NCBI GenBank assembly: GCA_017380475.1
Contig: JAFODX010000156.1
Coordinates: 1 to 10,278 of the forward strand
Length of the DNA: 10,278 nucleotides
DNA from: Clostridia bacterium
GTDB lineage: Bacteria > Bacillota > Clostridia > UBA1381
Reading direction: 5' to 3'
Below are positions 1-7,474 of the stretch, piece by piece. The notes beneath the pieces are model-generated. The model was not told the origin of the DNA. It searched no databases and saw only the letters and a list, made by a program, of their open reading frames with translations. Position numbers and translations under genes: made by a program. How positions within the stretch are numbered: the stretch's first letter is position 1; every line of letters starts with the position of its first letter.

Positions 1-699
1 ACCGTATAGTTTATCATACAACTTCACACCAAATATCCGTTTCAGAAACAATGTGCGTTTAGCTGTTGCGGAAGTCCACGATGCACAGAAATGATGTATG
101 GAATAAGTGTTTCCGGTTATTTTTTTCTTCCCCGTGTAATACTTTACAGGACACAGATAGTCTTCGGGTAACATATGTATTCCCATAAATATCTGGTCCT
201 GGTCTTTTATATTCATACCAAGCCTGATTAAAGTTTCTGTGTTTCTGACAGGACACGGAGTAATGTCGTAACTGCCATCGGGAAGAACGAACGATATGTC
301 ATCGTAATCTTTAAGCAATTCACCAATCAGCTCATTCCCCTTTTCGCAGGCAAAGCCAAGACCTGTTGAAACAATCCCGTTATCGTCAAAGCCCATATAA
401 CCGGTTTCTTCTATAAGCTTATCAAGCGGTTTTATAAGCTCAACGTCTGTGTCAAGATATATTCCGCCCTCATCATACAAGACCTTAAGTCTTACATAAT
501 CACTTACAAATGCCCACTTGCCTGCATTATACGCTTCTTCTGCATACTTATTCTGAGTTATATCAAAATTTTCTTCGCTCCAGCAGACTATTTTATAGTC
601 CGGGCAGTATTTTTTCCAGCTTGCAATACAATTTTCTGCAAGCTTTGGCAGTTTTCCTTTTCCAAACCAGCAGTAGTGAATCACTTTCGGAATACTCAT
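1..699 (-). CDS. Glycosyltransferase with DXD motif (GT32 / Gly_transf_sug-like), 3' end cut by window
   Basis: Transfers a sugar from a nucleotide-sugar donor, most likely during synthesis of a surface polysaccharide on the cytoplasmic side. The 233 visible residues start MSIPKVIHYCWFG, the typical opening of the capsular-polysaccharide/OCH1-like sugar transferase family. The core WAFVSDYVRL ... EGGIYLDTDVEL (about residues 62-88) carries the metal-binding DXD (DTD, 83-85). A late SIHHFCASW (200-208) also fits the family. There are no membrane segments, so it is cytosolic or peripheral. The frame is open to base 1 and the family is usually a little longer than 233 residues, so only a short C-terminal piece is missing. 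The ATG at 699-697 overlaps the flippase stop codon as ATGA, which implies translational coupling. A GGGAG lies 11 nt upstream (711-715). Acceptor and donor sugars cannot be told from sequence. Confidence 0.9.
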   Translation of the reverse strand, partial: MSIPKVIHYCWFGKGKLPKLAENCIASWKKYCPDYKIVCWSEENFDITQNKYAEEAYNAGKWAFVSDYVRLKVLYDEGGIYLDTDVELIKPLDKLIEETGYMGFDDNGIVSTGLGFACEKGNELIGELLKDYDDISFVLPDGSYDITPCPVRNTETLIRLGMNIKDQDQIFMGIHMLPEDYLCPVKYYTGKKKITGNTYSIHHFCASWTSATAKRTLFLKRIFGVKLYDKLYG

Positions 700-2201
700 T
701 GGTTTTTCTTCTCCCTGTATAACTCAATAATAGCTTCAAAAGCAGATTTATTGAATATAAAATTCACAAACAGGTATAACCCTGCAATCCATATTGCATG
801 TATAACTCCGTTTAACAACAGGTTCAAAAATGAAACATTACTGAACGTATCAACGAAGAATACCGCCATAACCACTGCAAAAACAGCGATGTTTGAAATC
901 AGTATTTTATATGTGCACATCTGACTTCTCTTGAGAATTTTTTTGTTCGAATAGTAAATTATAATTGTGCAACGGTATAATAGTGCGGCTATCGTTCCGA
1001 TTATTGCACCGCATATGCCCATATACATAGTAGCTATAACGGAAACTGTTATATTTATAACCATTTCCAATATTGCATGGGAACGGGTTTTTTCAAAATC
1101 TCCCGAAAACTCGATAATACTGTGTACGGGCAATTTGAAGCACGAAAGCAGATTCATTATTACAAACAGCAACACGAGAAATACATTTGTGTACTCGGCA
1201 TCGTTTATACCGCTTGTATAAATCTGTATCAGCGGAAGTAAAAATACCGCCATAAGAGTATATATTATACTCGTTATCATTATGTAGAAAGTTTCGTATG
1301 CGTTAAACAGTCTGTCAAACTTTTTCCTGTTTACGTGGAACATCTGACCCAATGCAAAAGTGAATGATGAAAGTACGCTTGTTATGAAATTCTGAATCTG
1401 TGAAAAGAATATGTTATATATAGCGTAAATACTTACTGCTTTAAAATCACACAGAACAGAAATCAATATTACATCGGTGTTATTAAACACCATTCCCGAA
1501 AGCTGATGCACCAGAACAGAGTTTTTCTGGGAGATAGCACTAAAATCAGGTTTCGCCTTCAGGTCAAGCCATTTGTATCTGCGTTTTGCATAGAAATACA
1601 AAAACGCAAGCTGTGCAAGATAAATTATACAGTAAACAAGCTGTATAAGAATAAGGCTGTCAGTTAAAAGCAATACAAGTATTTTACCTGCATTTGATAC
1701 AATCTGAAGAATTGTTTCAGCGTTGTTTATTACATACTTTCTCCCGTCAACCTCCATAAGTATTCTGTATTTTGCCTGAACAAAATAGCTGAACAGAGCC
1801 GGCAGGGCAGTAAGTATGATTATAAAAAATACTACATTGCTGTCTATGGATGTCGGTATTACATATGCGTATACAACCGCAATTATAAGAACAATAGCAA
1901 GGTAAATGATACCCGTTCTTTTATAATACGAATTTGTTGCAGAGAGAACCTCGCTTGCACTCTTGTAGTCCTTTTCACCGATTCTTTTATACAGTGCCTG
2001 TGTTGTAGCAAGTCCTACACCTGCTTCAAGAAGAAACATATATACAAAAATCTGTTTTATGGTTGAGAGAACACCGTTTACCTCCGAGCCAAAGTTTTCA
2101 AGATATAACCTCGGCAGCAGGAAGCTGAGTGATATAAGCACAATCTGATATATAAGTGACGATACAAGATTGTTCTTTATTCTGGAATCACCGTTTGCCA
2201 A
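696..2201 (-). CDS. Polysaccharide flippase / Wzx-like MOP-superfamily transporter
   Basis: Integral membrane protein of 501 aa, probably flipping lipid-linked oligosaccharide across the cytoplasmic membrane for surface polysaccharide assembly. Long hydrophobic segments run through the whole length (for example about 13-33, 95-115, 121-141, 170-205, 285-330, 335-355, 425-450 and 460-485), consistent with the 12-14 helices of the Wzx/MATE-like fold. The N-terminal KNNLVSSLIYQIV and the FGSEVNGVLSTIKQ stretch are typical of Firmicutes polysaccharide-export flippases. The start is TTG at 2201-2199, chosen because a near-perfect AGGAGGTG sits 5 nt upstream and no in-frame ATG lies nearby. The gene begins 24 nt after the stop of the GGDEF gene and ends overlapping the transferase start, so the three form one operon. 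Distinguishing a Wzx from a teichoic-acid or other glycan exporter is not possible here. Confidence 0.88.
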   Translation of the reverse strand: MANGDSRIKNNLVSSLIYQIVLISLSFLLPRLYLENFGSEVNGVLSTIKQIFVYMFLLEAGVGLATTQALYKRIGEKDYKSASEVLSATNSYYKRTGIIYLAIVLIIAVVYAYVIPTSIDSNVVFFIIILTALPALFSYFVQAKYRILMEVDGRKYVINNAETILQIVSNAGKILVLLLTDSLILIQLVYCIIYLAQLAFLYFYAKRRYKWLDLKAKPDFSAISQKNSVLVHQLSGMVFNNTDVILISVLCDFKAVSIYAIYNIFFSQIQNFITSVLSSFTFALGQMFHVNRKKFDRLFNAYETFYIMITSIIYTLMAVFLLPLIQIYTSGINDAEYTNVFLVLLFVIMNLLSCFKLPVHSIIEFSGDFEKTRSHAILEMVINITVSVIATMYMGICGAIIGTIAALLYRCTIIIYYSNKKILKRSQMCTYKILISNIAVFAVVMAVFFVDTFSNVSFLNLLLNGVIHAIWIAGLYLFVNFIFNKSAFEAIIELYREKKNQ

Positions 2202-2206
2202 ACTGC

Positions 2207-2214
2207 CACCTCCT
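2207..2214 (-). promoter_or_regulatory. Strong Shine-Dalgarno that fixes the TTG start of the flippase
   Basis: Read on the minus strand this is AGGAGGTG, 5 nt before the TTG at 2201. It lies in the 24-nt gap after the stop of the upstream GGDEF gene. Its strength is what supports the rare TTG start. Confidence 0.85.
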
Positions 2215-2225
2215 ACCGTAAACTT

Positions 2226-4531
2226 TTATTCCTTTGCAAATACCCAGAGGGTCTCGTTTACGTTGTCTTTGTCTTCACTCATATTATGTATGCTGAGCGT
2301 AACTGTTTCTCCGTGCATCTTCTGATATGTAACTGACGGAGTTTTGCCCATTGATATCTGTCGCTTTATCGCATCAAAATTCAGGAAGCTTGAAACAGCT
2401 CTGTGATAATCAGGATGCACAATATCGTTGATGTATTTTGTCAACAGCTTCGAGAAATTCTCTTCATTTTCTTTATAGCCAAGATACGACGGCATAAGAA
2501 TACGGTGTGCGCTGTCATTATCAAGCGATACTCTGTAAATACCGTTATAATGGTCTTTTAAGACAGATATCATAGTATCAATTTCCTTGATGCCTGTTTT
2601 TGTCTGAAGATATATTGTATCGTCAGTCTCGGCTATACTGTTATGTTCTTTGCTCTGATAGTACTGTGCTTTAGCCTCATACATTCTGATTTCTGCCTCA
2701 CGAACCATTTCCTCGCAGTTCGTGTTACGGCTCCTGAATGATATTCCGATAGCAACATGGTAGCCTTTAAGGTCTAACTGTTCGATAAATACCTCTATGT
2801 CCGCTTTGATTTTTTCCTGTTCGGTACCCTTTGCAAATACCAGGAACTCATCACCGCCCATACGATAGACGTTATGGTCGAAGAATACCTCTTTTAACGA
2901 GTTGGCAATATAGATAAGCATTTCATCGCCGGCAGCGTGACCGTATTTATTGTTTCTGATATGAAGCTCGTTAACATCAATATAAACACACGAGAACTGT
3001 TCGGGCTTCTCTTCATCAAATACCATAATATCCTTTTTATATGCCACACGGTTCAACGCACCCGTAAGTGAGTCGGTTGTTGCTGCAAGCTCAGTTTTAT
3101 TGAGATGCTTTTTATTATATATGGCAATCGAGCAACAAACTGCAACATCTTCAAGAAGTTTTCTTGCAACAGTACTCTTTCTCGGGTTAATAGTTCCTAA
3201 AATACCGACATGATTGTTTCTGTCTATGATGCTTGCAAATGATACGTCTTTTATACCATTTTTTAACAAAAATCCACAAAGCTCCGGATTCGTTTTTTCA
3301 AGATGAGCGTTAGGCGTAATCTGCATGAAGTTGATAGACGTATTATTTTCACTGTGCAGGTTTGCTGCATATCTGAAAAGCTCGCCCTGGAAATATTTCC
3401 TGTCCTGTCCCAATAACAGTTTTCCTTGCATTGACGGATTGATATAGTAGAAATCTTCTCCGTCTGTATCTGCGAAAAGGCAGAACGTGAATGTGAAAAT
3501 TTCTTGATGCTCTTCATCGCCTCGGTTATATTTGTATACTGCTCTGTTACTTCGAGAAGAAGTCTTCTTATCGCTGAAGATTCAGCATTGAGTTTACTTC
3601 TTTCTTTCTCGTTTTTTAAAACCAACTGCAGATAAATGACTATAATAAGAATTATTATAGCGAAAATAAGCAATAGATTATGAGAAGTTTTGCGTACTTC
3701 TGCAAACACCTGCGTTTCATAACGTGCAAGCAGAATTCCCCAGTCAAAATCATAGATTGTAGAATAGTGTATGTACAAATCCTCGCCTGTGCGGATAGAT
3801 TTGAATGAACTGAAGCCCTTATCTGTGCTTACAAGTTTTTTGTATGAATAGTCTTTGTTAAATTCTCTTGTTTTGAGGTCTGACAGTTCACCGGGATTTT
3901 CTTCGATTGTATCAACGACAAATTTTCCTGTTTCCTTATCATAGACAAACAACTGTGCATCAAGCTCTTTCGCCATATCACTGTATCTTTTGTTGATGGT
4001 TTCAATCTTGATTATACCGTACATAATACCTACGGTTTCGCCGTCTACCTTGATAGGAACAGAGCTACGCACCACCTGTTCGTCAGGAATTGAGTAACTG
4101 TAGGTTCTGCCTGTAATATGTACACCCAGACCTGCCTGCTCCTTAAATGATATTTTACCGCTCAGATCAACGGTTCCGTCCTTTGTTATAAACTTCTCAT
4201 CAGGAGTAAGTATTCCTATTCTTGAGAATAAACCGATTGGCTTAAACGAAGCAAACATACGGTCATACGGTTTTCCGTCAGCATAAAGCGTTGCCGCAAA
4301 GTTTGCCATAGTGGTCAGATTTTCCCTGTCTGAAATCATCTGCAGTGTCAGGTCGTCCTTTATCTGTTTAGTCTGAACATGAAGCTTTTCGTACGAGTCT
4401 TCTTCAGCCTTTCTGTAGAATGAAGCAACCATAACAAGAAAAACTGAACAAATCAGAATCGCAGTAACAACAGTGTATAAAATATTGCTGTGCTTTTGCT
4501 TTTTCCGTTCATATGTTGTTGCCATATACAC
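2226..4531 (-). pseudogene. Membrane Cache-GAF-GGDEF diguanylate cyclase, broken by a -1 frameshift
   Basis: When intact, this would make c-di-GMP from two GTP in response to an extracellular ligand. Restoring one base near 3476 gives about 768 aa. The domains would be: TM helix 17-37; extracellular dCache-like sensor about 40-280; second TM helix 286-306; helical linker; GAF-like domain about 345-475; GGDEF domain about 485-625 with DSLTGALNR, a DVN metal site, NNKYGHAAGDE and an intact GGDEF (559-563, bases 2844-2858); and a C-terminal PAS-like extension. No RxxD inhibitory site is visible just before GGDEF. As written, the 5' frame (4531-3263) leaves the family sequence after residue 352, reads about 70 unrelated residues and stops. 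The 3' frame is open to 2226 but lacks a ribosome binding site at its first ATG (3431). The start could be GTG 4531 or ATG 4525; a weak AGAAG lies upstream. It is either a real inactivating deletion or a sequencing error. Confidence 0.85.
3474..3478 (-). other. Frameshift site in the GGDEF gene (short T run on the coding strand)
   Basis: The coding strand reads GCC TTTT CGCAG here. In the 5' frame this continues as A-F-S-Q-I-Q-T-E-K, which is unlike the family. With five Ts it reads A-F-F-A-D-T-D-G-E-D-F-Y-Y-I, which joins smoothly to the downstream GAF/GGDEF frame. This is therefore the most economical place for a single lost base. The shift could lie a few codons either side. Confidence 0.75.
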
Positions 4532-4599
4532 TCATCTTCTTTCATATAATCTGTCACATAAAATATACACTTATCGCATAATGTTATATATTACCTTAG

Positions 4600-4628
4600 A
4601 TTATATCACAATCCATTGTCAAAATCAA
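4600..4628 (-). promoter_or_regulatory. Promoter of the GGDEF-flippase-glycosyltransferase operon
   Basis: On the minus strand: -35 TTGATT (4628-4623), 17-bp spacer, and perfect -10 TATAAT (4605-4600) preceded by TGA, which makes an extended -10. Transcription would start near 4593, giving a leader of about 60 nt before the GTG/ATG start. An overlapping TTGACA (4622-4617) is only 11 bp from the -10 and is not the functional -35. Confidence 0.7.
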
Positions 4629-4696
4629 GGATTTAAGCATATTTTTTCTTATTTTTGCATATATACAAAAAAATTACCGATCGTCACTATCTGCGC

Positions 4697-4725
4697 TTGC
4701 TAAAAACATTTATTTGTGGTATAAT
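4697..4725 (+). promoter_or_regulatory. Promoter of the short-chain dehydrogenase gene
   Basis: -35 TTGCTA (4697-4702), 17-bp spacer, and perfect -10 TATAAT (4720-4725) preceded by TGG, an extended -10. Start is expected near 4732, about 23 nt before the ATG. A second TATAAT at 4731-4736 lacks a matching -35. It faces away from the operon promoter at 4600-4628, with about 70 bp between the two -35 elements. Confidence 0.7.
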
Positions 4726-4754
4726 TTTTTTATAATCTCAAAAGGAGAAATGAT

Positions 4755-5531
4755 ATGAAAGCACTTATAACCGGAGCAAGCTCGGGACTCGGCAGGGATA
4801 TGGCACGGCTTCTCTCCGAAAAAGGATATGACATAATTGCCGTTGCACGGCGTAAAGACAGACTTTCAGAGCTTAAAAATGAGTTAAAAACAAATGTTGA
4901 AACAGTCGTGGCAGATGTTACAGATATAAAGCAGTGCGAAATGCTTGCAGAATATGCAAAGGATGTTGATGTGTTGATAAACAACGCAGGTTTTGGCGTG
5001 TTCGGGGATTTTTCATCAACCGGACTTTCGGACGAACTGCGTATGCTCGATACAAATGTACGTGCCGTACACATACTGACAAAGCTGTTTGTAAAGGAAT
5101 TTGAGAAGAAAAACAGCGGATATATTCTGAACGTATCATCACTTGCGTCATTCTTCCCCGGACCGCTTTTCAGTTCATACTATGCATCAAAATCCTATGT
5201 GCTTCGCCTTACACAAGCAGTAGCCGAGGAGCAACGACGCAAGAAAAGCAACGTGAAGCTGAGCGTACTGTGTCCCGGCCCCGTACATACAGAGTTTAGT
5301 GAGGTTGCAAAAGTTTCTTTCGGCACAGGTACTGAAAAAGCAGGTAAAACAGTTATACTCCCAAGCCGTGATGTTGCGGAGTATGCAATAAAGAAAATGT
5401 TTAAGGGCAAACAGGTTATCATACCGGGCGCTGTTATGAAGATTGCGGCATTTTTACGCCATATTCTGTCGGATAAACTGCTTGCAAAATCTGCGTATAC
5501 CATACAGAGCAAAAAATGTATTACAAAATAA
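4755..5531 (+). CDS. Classical short-chain dehydrogenase/reductase (SDR), NAD(P)-dependent
   Basis: Soluble oxidoreductase of 258 aa that moves hydride between NAD(P) and an alcohol/carbonyl substrate. The Rossmann fingerprint TGASSGLG is at 6-13. NNAG is at 76-79, the structural Asn at 101, and the catalytic Ser-Tyr-Lys at about S129, Y142 and K146 (YYASK). CPGPV is at 173-177. Arg residues at 32-33, after the second beta strand, favour NADP over NAD. The length is normal for the family. A hydrophobic patch with basic residues near 223-245 hints at loose membrane contact but is not a clear helix. The start is supported by AAAGGAG 7 nt upstream (4741-4747); an ATG at 4750 meets a stop after one codon. 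It is monocistronic, between its own promoter and a terminator. The substrate cannot be inferred. Confidence 0.92.
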   Translation: MKALITGASSGLGRDMARLLSEKGYDIIAVARRKDRLSELKNELKTNVETVVADVTDIKQCEMLAEYAKDVDVLINNAGFGVFGDFSSTGLSDELRMLDTNVRAVHILTKLFVKEFEKKNSGYILNVSSLASFFPGPLFSSYYASKSYVLRLTQAVAEEQRRKKSNVKLSVLCPGPVHTEFSEVAKVSFGTGTEKAGKTVILPSRDVAEYAIKKMFKGKQVIIPGAVMKIAAFLRHILSDKLLAKSAYTIQSKKCITK

Positions 5532-5555
5532 AAAAACTCCGCAGGGAGTTTTTTT
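5531..5555. terminator. Shared bidirectional intrinsic terminator between the SDR gene and sleB
   Basis: The arms AAAAAACTCC (5531-5540) and GGAGTTTTTT (5545-5554) pair around a GCAG loop, giving a short GC core flanked by an A run and a T run. The A and T runs serve as the U-tract in opposite directions. The stop codons of both convergent genes lie at the edges of the hairpin (5529-5531 and 5554-5556), so there is no spacer at all. Confidence 0.85.
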
Positions 5556-6189
5556 ATTTGCAAAACACATGATTTCCTATTCGTGCAACAACGGGGCGTG
5601 ACCATATCCAGTCACTTGTTGCGGTATTGGGATTAAAGTAATACAGTGCACCGCCCGATGGGTCCCAGCCGTTTAAGGCATCACGTGCGGCATTGTAACA
5701 GCTTTGAACAACGGGTTTATTTATCTGTCCGTCAGACACGGCAGTAAATGCGCCCGGCTGATAGATTACCCCTGCGATAGTGTTGGGGAACGACGATGAC
5801 CGTACACGGTTTAATACAACCGCACCGACTGCAACCTGACCCGTATAGGTTTCTCCCCTTGCCTCGCCGTTAATGATTCTTGCAAGCAAGTCGACATTAT
5901 TGGACGATGATGTTGACTGACCTGTCGGCAACCCGATTTTGGCAAGGGTTTTTGGTCCGCATATGCCGTCAGCCGTAAGTCCGTGCTTTCGCTGAAACTT
6001 CTTGACCGCTTCCGCAGTACGCCAGCCGTAAATTCCGTCAACTGTATAGAAATAATATTTCCACGCCTTAAGCCGTGTCTGGATATTCCGTACCTCCGTT
6101 CCGCGTGAGCCGATTTTTGACAGCGCAAAACACGGTTCACAAACAGAGATCGAAAGCACAAGAGTAAGTATAAAACAGAGTTTTTTCAT
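5554..6189 (-). CDS. sleB: Spore cortex-lytic enzyme SleB (PG-binding domain plus Hydrolase_2)
   Basis: Lytic transglycosylase that degrades muramic-lactam-containing spore cortex during germination. The 211 aa begin with a signal peptide (MKK, hydrophobic core about 5-17, likely cleavage near CFA-L at 22-23). A peptidoglycan_binding_1 repeat follows (about 27-87, with VDGIYGWRT and ADGICGPKT) and then a Ser-rich linker (90-98). The catalytic domain (about 100-211) contains ARIINGEARGE with the family catalytic Glu (E109), AVGAVVLNRV, GWDPSGGALYYFNP and IGNHVF. It is shorter than Bacillus SleB because of a compact linker, but no catalytic motif is missing. The start has GGAGG 7 nt upstream (6201-6197). 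No ypeB partner lies next to it. The gene is isolated by terminators on both sides. No convincing sigma-A promoter was seen in the 60 bp upstream, as expected for a forespore-specific gene, but a sigma-G site is not clear either. Confidence 0.95.
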   Translation of the reverse strand: MKKLCFILTLVLSISVCEPCFALSKIGSRGTEVRNIQTRLKAWKYYFYTVDGIYGWRTAEAVKKFQRKHGLTADGICGPKTLAKIGLPTGQSTSSSNNVDLLARIINGEARGETYTGQVAVGAVVLNRVRSSSFPNTIAGVIYQPGAFTAVSDGQINKPVVQSCYNAARDALNGWDPSGGALYYFNPNTATSDWIWSRPVVARIGNHVFCK

Positions 6190-6247
6190 ATTTCTGCCTC
6201 CATAATGTATATATCATTATTCTTGACAGTTTTGGAAGATGTTATAC

Positions 6248-6280
6248 AAAAAATACCGCTTGCTGATGCAAGCGGTATTT
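6248..6280 (-). terminator. Intrinsic terminator of gapA
   Basis: A perfect 13-bp stem (6251-6263 with 6268-6280) has a 4-nt loop. On the minus strand it is followed by a run of Ts (plus-strand As at 6248-6253). It begins 12 nt after the gapA stop codon, so gapA transcription probably ends here rather than running into sleB. Confidence 0.9.
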
Positions 6281-6292
6281 CGTTATTTATGA

Positions 6293-7306
6293 TTAACCAA
6301 GCTCTGCGAAGTACTTGATTGTTCTTACCATCTGTGATGTGTATGAGTTCTCGTTATCATACCATGAAACAACCTGTACCTGTGATGTGCCGTCGCCCAT
6401 ATCAACTACCATTGTCTGAGTAGCATCGAAGATTGAACCGTATGTTGAACCAACGATATCTGATGAAACGATTTCATCTGTGTTATAAGCGAATGACTCT
6501 GATGCAGCAGCCTTCATAGCAGCGTTGATGCCTTCAACTGTAGCAGCACCCTCAACAACAGCAACAAGGATTGTTGTTGAACCTGTCGGAGTCGGAACTC
6601 TCTGTGCTGAACCGATAAGCTTACCGTTAAGCTCCGGAACAACAAGGCCGATAGCCTTTGCAGCACCTGTTGAGTTAGGAACGATGTTGCAAGCGCCTGC
6701 TCTTGATCTTCTCAAGTCACCCTTTCTCTGCGGACCGTCAAGAATCATCTGGTCACCAGTGTATGCGTGAATTGTTGACATGATACCACTCTTAACCGGC
6801 ATATAGTCGTTAAGAGCCTTAGCCATCGGTGCAAGACAGTTTGTTGTACATGATGCAGCTGAGATAACCTTATCATCTGCTGTCAAAATGTCGTGGTTTA
6901 CGTTGTAAACAACTGTCGGAAGATCGTTACCAGCCGGAGCTGAAATAACTACCTTCTTTGCGCCTGCCTCGATATGAGCCATAGCCTTATCCTTTGATGT
7001 GTAGAAACCTGTACACTCAAGTACAACGTCTACATCGAGCTCGCCCCAGGGAAGCTCTGCAGCGTTAGCCTTTGCGTAGATTGTAATCTTCTTACCGTCT
7101 ACTGTGATTGAATCCTCGCCTGCCTCTACAGTGTCAGCAAGAGCGTACTTACCCTGTGATGAATCGTACTTCAAAAGGTGAGCAAGCATCTTCGGGCTTG
7201 TCAAGTCGTTGATAGCAACAACTTCATAACCCTCTGCACCAAACATCTGTCTGAATGCAAGACGACCGATACGGCCAAAACCGTTTATAGCAACTTTAAC
7301 TGCCAT
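6293..7306 (-). CDS. gapA: Glyceraldehyde-3-phosphate dehydrogenase, glycolytic type
   Basis: Converts glyceraldehyde 3-phosphate plus NAD and phosphate to 1,3-bisphosphoglycerate in the cytosol. The 337 aa are full length. NAD-binding NGFGRIGR is at 8-15, D34 (in AIND) suits NAD rather than NADP, and the catalytic ASCTTNC has C153 with H180 as its base. Also present are DLRRSRAGA (198-206), RVPTPTGS (236-243) and the C-terminal SWYDNENSY. The start is ATG at 7306, with AGGAGG 8 nt upstream (7320-7315). The gene has its own promoter and terminator. It is not followed by pgk or tpi, and no cggR-type regulator precedes it in the window; ileS does. The symbol gap/gapA is used because of the glycolytic, NAD-type features. 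Confidence 0.97.
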   Translation of the reverse strand: MAVKVAINGFGRIGRLAFRQMFGAEGYEVVAINDLTSPKMLAHLLKYDSSQGKYALADTVEAGEDSITVDGKKITIYAKANAAELPWGELDVDVVLECTGFYTSKDKAMAHIEAGAKKVVISAPAGNDLPTVVYNVNHDILTADDKVISAASCTTNCLAPMAKALNDYMPVKSGIMSTIHAYTGDQMILDGPQRKGDLRRSRAGACNIVPNSTGAAKAIGLVVPELNGKLIGSAQRVPTPTGSTTILVAVVEGAATVEGINAAMKAAASESFAYNTDEIVSSDIVGSTYGSIFDATQTMVVDMGDGTSQVQVVSWYDNENSYTSQMVRTIKYFAELG

Positions 7307-7322
7307 TTCTGTTTCCTCCTAG

Positions 7323-7340
7323 AAAAATATATATATTTTT
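7323..7340. repeat. AT-only 18-bp perfect palindrome in the gapA leader
   Basis: AAAAA-TATATATA-TTTTT reads the same on both strands and ends 2 nt before the gapA Shine-Dalgarno. In RNA it would form a weak all-AU hairpin at the ribosome site, or the DNA could be a protein-binding operator. It may also be chance in an AT-rich leader. Confidence 0.55.
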
Positions 7341-7370
7341 ATAAGTGATGCTTTTTTACATCCATTTTAT

Positions 7371-7399
7371 ATTGTACCTTAATTTCCATAAATATACAA
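7371..7399 (-). promoter_or_regulatory. Likely gapA promoter
   Basis: On the minus strand, -10 TACAAT (7376-7371, five of six matches to consensus) lies 17 bp from a weak -35 TTGTAT (7399-7394). Start would be near 7364, giving a leader of about 58 nt. The -35 overlaps the outer end of the inverted repeat at 7397-7440. Confidence 0.55.
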
Positions 7400-7440
7400 G
7401 CCTTTTTGGCAAATTTCTAATATTTGCACAAAAAGGCTTG
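7397..7440. repeat. Long inverted repeat between ileS and gapA, possible ileS terminator
   Basis: Outer arms CAAGCCTTTTTG (7397-7408) and CAAAAAGGCTTG (7429-7440) pair perfectly over 12 bp. Inner arms GCAAAT (7409-7414) and ATTTGC (7422-7427) add 6 bp, with A7428 bulged and a 7-nt loop. It lies 34 nt past the ileS stop, where a terminator would be expected. However, the minus strand after it reads TATATTTATGG rather than a clean T run. The better T run (7444-7449) is on the plus-strand side. Confidence 0.75.
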
Positions 7441-7474
7441 ACATTTTTTCCATATTATTGAGGATTTTAAGGTA

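Noticed and set aside
3263..3431. Two separate overlapping genes instead of one broken gene
   Set aside because: The downstream frame carries family-like sequence well before its first ATG (residues FADTDGEDFYYINPS). That ATG has no ribosome binding site, and the tail of the upstream frame resembles nothing.
3470..3485. Programmed -1 ribosomal frameshift or transcriptional slippage in the GGDEF gene
   Set aside because: The zero-frame codons GCC TTT TCG do not form an X XXY YYZ slippery heptamer. The T run is only four long, and no clear downstream stem was seen. An indel is simpler.
4637..4662. GCATAT direct repeat spaced 20 bp between the divergent promoters
   Set aside because: Six AT-rich bases repeated once in an AT-rich stretch is likely chance, although 20 bp is close to two helical turns.
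4532..4754. Riboswitch or small gene in the divergent intergenic region
   Set aside because: The leaders are about 60 and 23 nt, too short for a c-di-GMP or other riboswitch, and no strong stem is visible. Short frames here lack ribosome sites and are AT-rich noise.
4730..5605. Minus-strand open frames across the SDR gene
   Set aside because: They are antisense shadows of a well-supported SDR coding frame, with no ribosome sites or family motifs.
6190..6250. Sigma-G promoter upstream of sleB
   Set aside because: A GTATA resembling the -35 exists, but the -10 at proper spacing matches poorly (three of five key bases). It was not firm enough to list.
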